The notes beneath the pieces were generated by a model. That model saw only the letters and a list, made by a program, of their open reading frames with translations, did no database searches and had not been told where the DNA came from. A stretch of DNA of 64,000 nt from Cupriavidus sp. YR651 (GTDB taxonomy: Bacteria; Pseudomonadota; Gammaproteobacteria; Burkholderiales; Burkholderiaceae): positions 124,001 through 188,000 of the forward strand of contig NZ_FMYZ01000006.1 of the NCBI RefSeq assembly GCF_900101625.1, read 5' to 3'. Numbering within the stretch: position 1 is the first letter of the stretch; each line of letters starts with the position of its first letter. The translations under genes were made by a program, and so were the position numbers. Positions 41,981-50,294 of the stretch are shown one piece after another.

Positions 41981-43267
41981 TCAGGCCAGCCGGCGATAAC
42001 GGTTGCCCGGCAGGCGCTCGGCCGCACCCGCGAGCTCCAGCTGCAAAAGTGTTGCGGACGCCGCCTCCGCAGTCAGGCCACTGCGCTCGCACAACGCATC
42101 GAACGTGACAGGATCATAGGCGAGGGCGGCGCCGAGCGCGTCGGAAGGGATGGCCAGCGGGCCCGTCGCCTGGCCGTCGTTGCGGGGCGTACGTGAGGCA
42201 TCGGCCACCGGTTTGCAAGCACCCCCTGAGGGCTCGCCGCGGCGCGCACGATCCCGGCTACGCGCCGGCTTCGCCGCCACGGGCGCGAGCGAAGGCGCCA
42301 GATCGGCGAACTCCTCAAAGACATCGGTGGCCGATTCCACAAGCTTGGCGCCCTGACGAATCAGCTTGTGGCAGCCCCGGGACAGTTCGGCGTGGATCGA
42401 GCCGGGAATCGCAAAGACCTCCCGGCCGATTTCCGAGGCCAGCCGCGCCGTGATCAGCGACCCGGACCGCTCGGCCGCCTCCACCACCAGCACCCCGCGC
42501 GCGAGCGCCGCGATGAGGCGGTTGCGGCGCGGGAAATGATTCGGCAAACCCGGGGTGCCAAGGGGGAATTCGCTGACGATGGCGCCCCCGGCGTCGACGA
42601 TCTGGTGCGCCAGCGCATGGTGCCGCGCAGGGTAGACGATATCCGCCCCGGTGCCGATCACGGCCACGGTACCGCCGGGGCCAGCCAGCGCGCCCGCATG
42701 GGCGGCGGCGTCGATGCCGAGCGCCAGCCCGGACACCACCGAGAGCCCGGCTGCCGAGAAAGCGCTGGCGAAGGTGTTGGCGTCGCGCGTACCTTGCGCG
42801 GTCGCATTGCGCGCACCCACGATGCCCAGCCCGGGCCGCGACAGCATCGCGGGATTGCCATTGACATAGAGCACCGGAGGGGGATCGGCCAGATCCAGCA
42901 GCCGCGCAGGGTAGGCCGCATCGGCCAGCGTCACCATGGCGTGGCCGGATTGGGCCAGCCAGGCAAGCGTACGGTCGATCAACGCGGCCATTGCGGCATC
43001 GGGTGGCGCGGCGAGGCGGCGCGCCACGGCAGGCTCGACAACCGTGCACAGGCTGGCGACGTCTTGCGCCAGCACCGCCTGCGGCAGTCCGAATGCGGAC
43101 AGCAAGCGGCGCACGGCCGCAACGCTTGCGCCCGGCGTGGCGGTCAGGCGCAGCCATGCCACGACGTCAGCGGGGTCGCGTGTCGTTTCGGTTGTCGTGA
43201 CGACGGCAGCCGGCGCAAGCGCCGGCCCGGAAGAAGGCGCGCCCGCAGGCGCGCGGCACCCTGTCAA
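41981..43267 (-). CDS. dprA: DNA-processing protein DprA (Smf)
   Basis: The 428-residue protein loads RecA on incoming single-stranded DNA during transformation. The start is a TTG whose last bases form the TGA stop of the LysM gene (TTGA overlap); no ATG fits the N-terminus. The Rossmann core shows GLGIVGARNATAQGTRDANT, SGLALGIDAAAHAGAL, GTGADIVYPARH and FPRRNRLIAALA. A linker of about 60 residues (RSRDRARRGEPSGG) leads to a C-terminal winged helix (YDPVTFDALCERSGLTAEAA). Gene order LysM-dprA is typical of Ralstonia and Cupriavidus. Confidence 0.95.
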   Translation of the reverse strand: MTGCRAPAGAPSSGPALAPAAVVTTTETTRDPADVVAWLRLTATPGASVAAVRRLLSAFGLPQAVLAQDVASLCTVVEPAVARRLAAPPDAAMAALIDRTLAWLAQSGHAMVTLADAAYPARLLDLADPPPVLYVNGNPAMLSRPGLGIVGARNATAQGTRDANTFASAFSAAGLSVVSGLALGIDAAAHAGALAGPGGTVAVIGTGADIVYPARHHALAHQIVDAGGAIVSEFPLGTPGLPNHFPRRNRLIAALARGVLVVEAAERSGSLITARLASEIGREVFAIPGSIHAELSRGCHKLIRQGAKLVESATDVFEEFADLAPSLAPVAAKPARSRDRARRGEPSGGACKPVADASRTPRNDGQATGPLAIPSDALGAALAYDPVTFDALCERSGLTAEAASATLLQLELAGAAERLPGNRYRRLA

Positions 43268-44439
43268 CGCGGCGTCGTGGCGATATCGCCGACCTTCATC
43301 AGGTTGGTCGCGTCCGTCACCAGCGCATACGCGATGCCCGGGAAGACGCGGTAGACGTAGGCCAGCCCGTAGCGGTCATCCGGCAACGTGATCGCGCGGT
43401 TGCGGTCGGTCGGGTCCTTCACCTTGCCGCCATCGCGCGACAACGACAGGACGTGGCCCGGTTCCAGGCCGGCGTTGGTGCCCGCGTTGAGCACCACCAC
43501 CTGCTTGGCGCCGCCGTACTGCACGCCGCCATAGACCGCGGCGATGCGGGCATTCACGTCGGATTCCGGCGCGTGCGGCACATAGCGAACCAACTCGCGC
43601 GGCGGCTGGGGCAGCAGCAACGAGCCCGGCCCCATTTCCTGCAGCGACTGGGTGGCCAGCACGGTGCTGACGCCGTCCGGGCCCTCCGGACCATGCGCCA
43701 CGCGCACGCTGCCTTCATATTGGGCCTCGTAGCCGATGACCTTCTGCGTCATCGGATCGCGCACCGGGTTGGCCGGCCGGAACGCCTGCCAGTCGCTGCC
43801 GATGGCGGCGTCCGTCACGCCGATGCCGCGCACATAGGCCGAGTCGCCACGACCCATGTAGACGCGGGCGTCCGGCAGTGCCACGATACGTGCAGAGGTA
43901 TCGACGGTGCCCTGGTCCACCACCAGCGGACGGAACAGGAATGGCTCGATATCGCCCGCCGGGATGCTCAGGATGGCGTCGCCGTCCACGCCTTCGCCGC
44001 GGACACGCGGTGACAGGCGGCTGTCGCCGCTCGCCCCGCCTGGCGCGGTCGTCGACAGGTAGGCACGGCCATCGCGCTGAATCAGGTACAGCACCTGGCC
44101 CGGATAGATGAGGTGCGGATTTTGGACCTGCTGCTTGTTCATGCCCCAGAGCTCGGGCCAGCGCCAGGGCTGGCGCAGGAAGCGTCCGGAGATGCCCCAC
44201 AGGGTGTCGCCGCCACGTACTGTGTACTGGCTTGGCGCAGTGGGAGACAGATCGGAAACCGGGATGCCCTGCTGGGCCGTCCGGTCGGCCTGGGCCAACT
44301 GCGTCGGCGAGACGCCGAGGTCGGCGGCCTGGACGGTCATGCCGACTCCGGCAGTGACGCCAGCGACACTCAGCATGAGGAGGGTAAACGCGTGCAGCCT
44401 GCGGCCCGACGCCGCTTGTTCTTTGGTAAGATCGCGCAT
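43264..44439 (-). CDS. LysM-domain peptidoglycan-binding protein
   Basis: The 391-residue exported protein has a signal peptide (LHAFTLLMLSVAGVTAGVGM, cleaved near VQA). One LysM domain follows at about residues 70-120 (QYTVRGGDTLWGISGRFLRQ and QNPHLIYPGQVLYLI). The rest is a conserved beta-rich region with no named domain that I recognise (ALPDARVYMGRGDSAYVRG, and VVLNAGTNAGLEPGHVL). It would bind glycan in the periplasm. It is translationally coupled to dprA and diverges from def. Its link to DprA is positional only. Confidence 0.93.
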   Translation of the reverse strand: MRDLTKEQAASGRRLHAFTLLMLSVAGVTAGVGMTVQAADLGVSPTQLAQADRTAQQGIPVSDLSPTAPSQYTVRGGDTLWGISGRFLRQPWRWPELWGMNKQQVQNPHLIYPGQVLYLIQRDGRAYLSTTAPGGASGDSRLSPRVRGEGVDGDAILSIPAGDIEPFLFRPLVVDQGTVDTSARIVALPDARVYMGRGDSAYVRGIGVTDAAIGSDWQAFRPANPVRDPMTQKVIGYEAQYEGSVRVAHGPEGPDGVSTVLATQSLQEMGPGSLLLPQPPRELVRYVPHAPESDVNARIAAVYGGVQYGGAKQVVVLNAGTNAGLEPGHVLSLSRDGGKVKDPTDRNRAITLPDDRYGLAYVYRVFPGIAYALVTDATNLMKVGDIATTPR

Positions 44440-44598
44440 TTTCGTGAACCGGCCGGTAGACGACCGGATTGACCCTGGAGAGCGTGCCTGCTGCGGCGCG
44501 CCTTGATTTTTGTACTAGCGCCCCGATTCTGCATGGAAACCCCCGTCGCCGCAACGCGGCCGGGCAGTGGACAGCACCCGGCGTTGCGCCCGAGCATC

Positions 44599-45105
44599 AT
44601 GGCCAAACTCGACATCCTCACCTACCCCGATCCCCGCCTGCACAAAGTGGCCAAGCCTGTGGAGGTGGTGGACGACCGCATCCGCCAACTGGTGAAGGAC
44701 ATGGCCGAGACCATGTACGAAGCACCCGGCATCGGCCTGGCAGCAACCCAGGTGGACGTGCACGAGCGCGTCGTGGTGATCGACGTGTCCGAGACCCGCG
44801 ACGCACTGCAGGTCTTCATCAACCCGGAAATCATCTGGGCCAGCGACAACCGCAAGGTCTGGGAAGAGGGCTGCCTGTCGGTGCCCGAGGTCTACGACCG
44901 CGTGGAGCGGCCCGATCGCGTGAAGGTGCGCGCGCTCAATGAAAAGGGCGAGAGCTTCGAACTCGATGCCGACGACATCCTGGCTGTATGTATACAGCAC
45001 GAGATGGACCACCTGATGGGCAAGGTGTTCGTTGAATACCTGTCGCCGCTCAAGCTCAACCGCATCAAGCAAAAGCTGCAAAAGCGCGTACGGTCGCGGA
45101 TGTAA
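44599..45105 (+). CDS. def: Peptide deformylase
   Basis: This 168-residue Fe(II) hydrolase removes the formyl group from new proteins. I start it at 44599 ([20 protein letters not shown]), which matches the family; upstream codons do not. All three metal-site motifs are present: [13 protein letters not shown] with the Cys ligand, and QHEMDHLMG with two His ligands and the catalytic Glu. fmt follows, so formylation and deformylation are encoded together, as in many bacteria. A hairpin in the 116-bp gap may partly end transcription. Confidence 0.97.
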   Translation: MAKLDILTYPDPRLHKVAKPVEVVDDRIRQLVKDMAETMYEAPGIGLAATQVDVHERVVVIDVSETRDALQVFINPEIIWASDNRKVWEEGCLSVPEVYDRVERPDRVKVRALNEKGESFELDADDILAVCIQHEMDHLMGKVFVEYLSPLKLNRIKQKLQKRVRSRM

Positions 45106-45176
45106 CAGTCGCCGTCCGTAGCGCCGCCCCGAGCGCGGGGTCTGCTATCGTTACATCTTCCGAAGAACACACACGT

Positions 45177-45202
45177 ACCGGCCGCTATGCGGCCGGTGTC
45201 GT
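45177..45202 (+). terminator. Hairpin between def and fmt
   Basis: ACCGGCCGC and GCGGCCGGT form a 9-bp stem with a 3-nt loop, followed by GTCGTTTT. It may partly terminate def transcripts. Confidence 0.6.
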
Positions 45203-45221
45203 TTTATCGCGGACATCTGCC

Positions 45222-46226
45222 ATGACTCAAGCCCAGCCACTGCGCGTCGCCTTTGCCGGCACGCCGGAATTCGCGCGCATCGCCCTTGAGGCCATCCATG
45301 CCGCCGGATTTCCGGTGGTCGCCGTCCTGACCCAGCCGGACCGCCCCGCCGGCCGCGGCATGCAGCTGCAGGCCAGCCCCGTCAAGCAATTCGCCCTGGA
45401 TGCCGGACTCGGCCCGGTGCTGCAGCCGCGGTCGCTGCGCCGCCAGGGCAAGTATCCCGAGGAGGCCGGCGCCGCCGTCGATGCGCTGGCGGCGATCGCC
45501 CCCGATGTGATGGTCGTGGCCGCCTACGGGCTGATCCTCCCGGCGGAAGTCTTGACCTTGCCGCGCCACGGCTGCCTGAACATCCATGCCTCGCTGCTGC
45601 CGCGCTGGCGCGGCGCGGCGCCGATCCACCGCGCGATCGAGGCCGGCGACGCCGAAACCGGCATCACGCTGATGCAGATGGACGAAGGGCTCGATACCGG
45701 GGCCATGCTGGCGCGCGAGGCGGTGCCCATCGGCACGCCGGACACCACGGGCAGCCTGCACGACACGCTGGCCGCGCTGGGCGGCCGCATGATCGTCGAT
45801 GCGCTGCGCCAGCTCGCCGCCGGCAAGCCGCTGCCCGCCACGCCACAACCGGAAGCCGGCGTGACCTATGCCGAGAAGATCGCCAAGGAAGAAGCGCCAC
45901 TGGACCTGACCCGCCCGGCCGCGGCGCTGGCCAACCAGGTGCGCGCGTTCAACCCGTTCCCGGGCGCGACGGTGCAGGTGGGCGATACGGTCATCAAGTG
46001 CTGGCAGGCGCTACCGCTGGCCGCCTCCACCAGCCTGCCTCACCCGCCGGGGACGGTGCTGGCGGCCGATGCCGCCGGCGTGATCATCGCGTGCGGGGAG
46101 GGCAGTGCGCTGCAGGTCACCGAGCTCCAGAAACCCGGAGGACGCCGCCAGCCCGCGCAGCAGTTCCTCCAGGCGATGCCGCTGCCGCCGGGCACGCGCT
46201 GTGCCGTCCCCGACGCCAAGGCATAA
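45222..46226 (+). CDS. fmt: Methionyl-tRNA formyltransferase
   Basis: The 334-residue enzyme transfers a formyl group from 10-formyl-THF to initiator Met-tRNA. The N-terminal hydrolase fold shows [20 protein letters not shown], the folate-site motif [17 protein letters not shown] and the downstream [16 protein letters not shown]. The smaller C-terminal tRNA-binding barrel begins near residue 210 ([15 protein letters not shown]) and ends with [13 protein letters not shown]. Length is normal. It follows def and precedes a LysE gene by 31 bp, so all three may be co-transcribed. Confidence 0.97.
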   Translation: MTQAQPLRVAFAGTPEFARIALEAIHAAGFPVVAVLTQPDRPAGRGMQLQASPVKQFALDAGLGPVLQPRSLRRQGKYPEEAGAAVDALAAIAPDVMVVAAYGLILPAEVLTLPRHGCLNIHASLLPRWRGAAPIHRAIEAGDAETGITLMQMDEGLDTGAMLAREAVPIGTPDTTGSLHDTLAALGGRMIVDALRQLAAGKPLPATPQPEAGVTYAEKIAKEEAPLDLTRPAAALANQVRAFNPFPGATVQVGDTVIKCWQALPLAASTSLPHPPGTVLAADAAGVIIACGEGSALQVTELQKPGGRRQPAQQFLQAMPLPPGTRCAVPDAKA

Positions 46227-46257
46227 TCAGACTCGTCCTGTTCCACGCCCTCACGCC

Positions 46258-46923
46258 ATGTTTGGCATCATCGATCTGCCGCTGTTCGTCGGCGCCGTCT
46301 TCCTGCTCAACATCACGCCCGGGCCGGATACCGCCTATATCGTCGGACGCAGCGTGGCACAGGGCCGCGCGGCCGGTGTGATGTCCGCGCTCGGTGTGAG
46401 TGCCGGATGCTGCGTGCACGCATTGGCCACGGCGTTCGGGCTGACCGCGCTGCTGGCGGCATCGCCAGCCGCCTTCACGGTCATCAAGTTCGCCGGCGCG
46501 GCCTACCTGGTCTGGCTGGGCGTGAAGCTGATCTGGCCGCGCCTGGGAGCGTCGCGCTCCACCGCGCTGGCCGGGGAGCCGGATGGCGCGCAGGATCAGC
46601 CGCGCAATGGTCATCGCAGCCTGCGGGCCCTGTTCATGCAGGGATTCCTGACCAACGTGCTGAACCCGAAAGTGGTGCTCTTCTTCGTGTCGTTCTTCCC
46701 ACAGTTCGTGGATCCGCGTGCCGGGCACCAGGCGGCGGCGTTCCTGCTGCTTGGTGCCGTCATGGTGCTGATGTCGACGATCTGGAACTCGCTGGTCGCC
46801 TGGCTGGCCGGAACACTGACACGTAAGGTCGGGCAGACGCCGCGCCTGAAGTGCTGGCTGGATCGCGTGGTGGGCACGGCCTTCATCGGCCTGGGCGCAC
46901 GGCTGGCCCTGACGCAGCGATAG
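46258..46923 (+). CDS. LysE/RhtB-family amino acid exporter
   Basis: The 221-residue membrane protein starts at 46258 (MFGIIDLPLFVGAVFLLNIT). The family signature PGPDTAYIVGRSVAQGRAAG follows directly. Five or six membrane helices and GFLTNVLNPKVVLFFVSFFP, a second LysE/RhtB landmark, are clear. It probably exports an amino acid such as homoserine, threonine or lysine; the substrate cannot be told. It is 31 bp downstream of fmt. Confidence 0.93.
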   Translation: MFGIIDLPLFVGAVFLLNITPGPDTAYIVGRSVAQGRAAGVMSALGVSAGCCVHALATAFGLTALLAASPAAFTVIKFAGAAYLVWLGVKLIWPRLGASRSTALAGEPDGAQDQPRNGHRSLRALFMQGFLTNVLNPKVVLFFVSFFPQFVDPRAGHQAAAFLLLGAVMVLMSTIWNSLVAWLAGTLTRKVGQTPRLKCWLDRVVGTAFIGLGARLALTQR

Positions 46924-47049
46924 GCCGGCAAGCCGGCCAGCCGCGTAAAACCCTGCAATCGGCATTGAATTTCCACCGTCCCGGCACTATCTAACTGTCA
47001 TCGCGTCCCGCAGGGGCGGGTACGCGTCTGACGAAATGGAGCGCAAGCC

Positions 47050-47910
47050 ATGTTCAACTGGGTCAAGACCTTCATGCTGATGGCAGCCATCACGGCGCTG
47101 TTCATCGTCATCGGCGGCATGATCGGCGGACGCAGCGGCATGATGTTCGCGTTGCTGATCGCGCTCGGGATGAACTTCTTCTCCTACTGGTTCTCGGACA
47201 AGATGGTCCTGCGCATGTACAACGCGCAGGAAGTCGACGCCAGCAGCGCGCCGCAGTTCTACAACATGGTGCAGGAGCTGGCGCAGCGCGCCGGCCTGCC
47301 CATGCCGCGCGTGTACCTGATCAACGAGGACGCGCCCAACGCGTTTGCCACGGGCCGCAATCCGGAGCACGCCGCAGTGGCCGCCACCACGGGTATCCTC
47401 CGCGTGCTGTCCGACCGCGAACTGCGCGGCGTGATGGCTCACGAACTGGCGCACGTGCGTCATCGCGACATCCTGACCTCGACCATTGCGGCCACGATGG
47501 CCGGTGCGATCTCGGCGCTGGCCAACATGGCGATGTTCTTTGGTGGCCGCGACGAAAATGGCAATCGGACGAATCCGATCGCCAGCATCGCCGTGGCCAT
47601 CCTGGCGCCGCTGGCGGCATCGCTGATCCAGATGGCGATCTCGCGCGCACGCGAATTCGAGGCCGACCGCGGTGGCGCGGAGATCAGTGGCGATCCGCAG
47701 GCCCTGGCCAGCGCGCTCGACAAGATCCACCGTTACGCGCAGGGCATTCCGTTCCAGGCGGCCGAGGAGCACCCGGCCACGGCACAGATGATGATCATGA
47801 ACCCGCTGTCGGGCGGCGGCATCGCCAACCTGTTTTCGACTCACCCGGCCACCGAGGAACGCATCGCACGCCTGATGCACATGGCCCAGACGGGCACTTA
47901 TCCGGCCTGA
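47050..47910 (+). CDS. htpX: Membrane zinc metalloprotease HtpX
   Basis: The 286-residue protease degrades damaged membrane proteins, acting with FtsH. Two N-terminal membrane helices span about residues 4-55. The zinc-binding motif is [10 protein letters not shown] (HExxH, residues about 131-140). The third ligand is the Glu of the [20 protein letters not shown] segment. Two further helices lie between ([17 protein letters not shown] and [20 protein letters not shown]). GGAG lies 9-12 bases upstream of the ATG. Length is standard. Confidence 0.97.
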   Translation: MFNWVKTFMLMAAITALFIVIGGMIGGRSGMMFALLIALGMNFFSYWFSDKMVLRMYNAQEVDASSAPQFYNMVQELAQRAGLPMPRVYLINEDAPNAFATGRNPEHAAVAATTGILRVLSDRELRGVMAHELAHVRHRDILTSTIAATMAGAISALANMAMFFGGRDENGNRTNPIASIAVAILAPLAASLIQMAISRAREFEADRGGAEISGDPQALASALDKIHRYAQGIPFQAAEEHPATAQMMIMNPLSGGGIANLFSTHPATEERIARLMHMAQTGTYPA

Positions 47911-47965
47911 GCGCCACCCCGTCCGCTGCGTGAATCCGGCAACCCGTCCGACAACGGGTAAACTG

Positions 47966-48004
47966 CCCGCTGTGTTCCTATCGGAGCCAGCGGGTATTTT
48001 TATT
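47966..48004 (+). terminator. Possible terminator after htpX
   Basis: CCCGCTG and CAGCGGG pair with a 15-nt loop and are followed by TATTTTTATT, about 55 nt after the htpX stop. Confidence 0.5.
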
Positions 48005-48077
48005 GCCCGCCGGGGCGCGTGACCCATTACGCGTCGCTTTCCACAGATTTTCGATTTTCCGAGTTTTCGTCATACCC

Positions 48078-49451
48078 ATGCGCCTGCCCCACGATTCCCT
48101 TGCCTTCCAGATGCTCGGCGCCGCCGCGGCTGTTCGCGGCGTCCACGAAGGCACGGCACTGCCGCAGGCCATTGAAGATGCCGCCGCCCAGCTGCGCCTG
48201 GACCGCGTGCGCGATGCCGCCACACGCGGCGCCGTGCAGGACCTGGCCTACCGCACGGTGCGCCAGTTCGGCACCACCCGCGCGCTGGTCACCCAGCTCG
48301 TGACGCGCCCGCCTGGCGCCCTCGTCGATTCCTTGCTGGCCGTGGCCCTGGCGCTGCTGCTGGAAGGCGAGCAAGGCGAAGCCGAGAAGCCTGGCCGCGG
48401 CGGCTACAGCGAATTCACGGTGGTGGATCAGGCCGTCAGCGCGGCGGCCTCCGAGCCCAAGACCGCGCATGCGCGCGGCCTCGTGAACGCCGTGCTGCGC
48501 CGGTTCCTGCGTGAGCGCAAGACGCTGATGCAGACCGTGAGCCAGGACGAGGAAGCGCGCTGGAACCTGCCGGGCTGGTGGCTCACGCAACTGCGCAACG
48601 CATATCCCGATCAATGGCAGACGCTGGCGGAGAGCGTCAACACGCGTCCGCCGATGACCCTGCGCGTCAACACCTCGCGCATCTCGGTGGCGCAATACCT
48701 GACGCAGCTCGCCAATGCCGGAATGGCCGGCACAGCCGTGGGCACGCAGGCCGTGCGGCTGGTGCGCGCGTTCCCCGTTGCGCAGGTTCCCGGTTTTGCC
48801 GAAGGCGATGTCTCCGTGCAGGACGCCGGCGCGCAACTGGCGGCACCACTATGCGAAGTTTCTGATGGCATGCGCGTGCTCGACGCCTGTGCGGCACCTG
48901 GCGGCAAGACCGGCCATCTGCTGGAGCTCGCCGACATCCATGTGACCGCGGTGGAAACCGACGCGCAGCGTGCCGCGCGCATTCACGACAATCTCGCCCG
49001 GCTGGGACAGAACGCCGAGGTCATCGTGGGTGATGCCAGCCGTCCGAAGGACTGGTGGGACGGCCAGCAGTTCGACCGCATCCTGGCGGACGTGCCGTGC
49101 TCGGCCTCGGGCATTGTGCGGCGGCATCCGGACATCCGCTGGTTGCGGCGCGAATCCGATATCGGGCGCCTGATCAATGAACAGCGGCGCATCGTTTCGC
49201 AGCTGTGGCCACTGCTGAAGCCGGGCGGCATTCTCGTTTATGTGACCTGTTCTATTTTCCCAACGGAAGGCGAAGAGCAGGCGCTCTGGTTTGGTGCGCA
49301 GCTACCAGATGCGATACGATTGCAGGCGCCGGGACAACTGCTGCCCGGTACGAAGGCGCCTGAAACGGCCGGTGGCGATGCCGCTGGCGAGGCAAGCCTG
49401 CCATCCGATCACGATGGCTTCTACTACGCCCGCTTCCAGAAACGCGCCTGA
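48078..49451 (+). CDS. rsmB: 16S rRNA (cytosine-967 C5)-methyltransferase
   Basis: The 457-residue enzyme methylates C967 of 16S rRNA with SAM. I start it at 48078 (MRLPHDSLAFQMLGAAAAVR), where the NusB-like RNA-binding domain begins. The catalytic domain has the SAM loop DACAAPGGKTGHLLELADIH. The two Cys motifs of m5C enzymes are DVPCSASGIVRRHPDIRW and VYVTCSIFPTEGE. The family is usually about 430 residues; the slight excess is a loop near TKAPETAGGDAAGEA. It leads a run of four plus-strand genes continuing to ntrX. Confidence 0.96.
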   Translation: MRLPHDSLAFQMLGAAAAVRGVHEGTALPQAIEDAAAQLRLDRVRDAATRGAVQDLAYRTVRQFGTTRALVTQLVTRPPGALVDSLLAVALALLLEGEQGEAEKPGRGGYSEFTVVDQAVSAAASEPKTAHARGLVNAVLRRFLRERKTLMQTVSQDEEARWNLPGWWLTQLRNAYPDQWQTLAESVNTRPPMTLRVNTSRISVAQYLTQLANAGMAGTAVGTQAVRLVRAFPVAQVPGFAEGDVSVQDAGAQLAAPLCEVSDGMRVLDACAAPGGKTGHLLELADIHVTAVETDAQRAARIHDNLARLGQNAEVIVGDASRPKDWWDGQQFDRILADVPCSASGIVRRHPDIRWLRRESDIGRLINEQRRIVSQLWPLLKPGGILVYVTCSIFPTEGEEQALWFGAQLPDAIRLQAPGQLLPGTKAPETAGGDAAGEASLPSDHDGFYYARFQKRA

Positions 49452-49460
49452 TTTCAACCG

Positions 49461-50294
49461 ATGCTGAGCCCGCTGCGCTTGTTCGTCCTACGTGTCCCGG
49501 GTGACGCAGCGCGCGGGTTGCCAGCCGGTCCGCTGGGCCGCATCCTGCGCGGCTGGTGGGTGGTAGCCCTGCTGCTGCTGGCGCTGCTGGTGCACTGCCC
49601 GGGAGCGTCGGCACAGCTGATCGAGAATAACGAGGCCCGCGTCGAGTACCAGGACGGTGGCTTCGACCTCGCGGCATCGTTCGATTTCGACCTGCCACCC
49701 GCCCTCGAGGATGCGCTCCACAAGGGCATCTCGCTCTATTTTGTCGTCGATTTCCAGCTCACGCGGCCACGCTGGTACTGGTTCGACGAAAAGCCGGTCA
49801 ACGCCAGCCGCAGCGTACGTCTTTCCTACCAGCCGCTGACGCGACAGTACCGCGTCTCCACGGGCGGCCTGCAACTGCCGTTCAGCCGGCTGAAGAGCGC
49901 GCTCCAGTTCATCCAGCAGGTCCGTGCGTGGCGCGTATTCGAGCGCAATCAGGTCAAGCCCGGCGAGACCTATCACGCCGAGGTCCGCATGCGGCTGGAC
50001 CTGTCGCAGCTGCCCAAGCCGTTCCAGATCAACGCGGTGAACACGCGCGAATGGAACCTGTCCTCTGACTGGAAGCGCTTCAACTACACGGTACCGACCA
50101 ACCTGGATACCCCGCAACCGCTCCCCGCGCCGATCGCACCGCCGCCAGTGGCTCCGCCGCCCGCCGCTCCCGGCTCCACGCCGGCCGCGGCCTCCGCGCC
50201 TGTCGCCGATGCGCGCAGCACACCGTTCTCGCAAACGGTGTCCACGGTGCTGTCCCCCAGTCAACTGGTCCAGCCCAACGCGAGCCAGCCATGA
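49461..50294 (+). CDS. DUF4390 exported protein
   Basis: The 277-residue protein has an N-terminal membrane segment (residues about 28-48, WWVVALLLLALLVHCPGASA) that is probably a signal. The DUF4390 domain follows (IENNEARVEYQDGGFDLAAS, FDFDLPPALEDALHKGISLY, and PRWYWFDEK). The last 60 residues are Pro/Ala-rich. It sits 9 bp after rsmB and overlaps the ntrY-like kinase by 4 bp; this order is conserved in beta-proteobacteria. Function is unknown; a periplasmic part in NtrYX signalling is plausible from position. Confidence 0.9.
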   Translation: MLSPLRLFVLRVPGDAARGLPAGPLGRILRGWWVVALLLLALLVHCPGASAQLIENNEARVEYQDGGFDLAASFDFDLPPALEDALHKGISLYFVVDFQLTRPRWYWFDEKPVNASRSVRLSYQPLTRQYRVSTGGLQLPFSRLKSALQFIQQVRAWRVFERNQVKPGETYHAEVRMRLDLSQLPKPFQINAVNTREWNLSSDWKRFNYTVPTNLDTPQPLPAPIAPPPVAPPPAAPGSTPAAASAPVADARSTPFSQTVSTVLSPSQLVQPNASQP

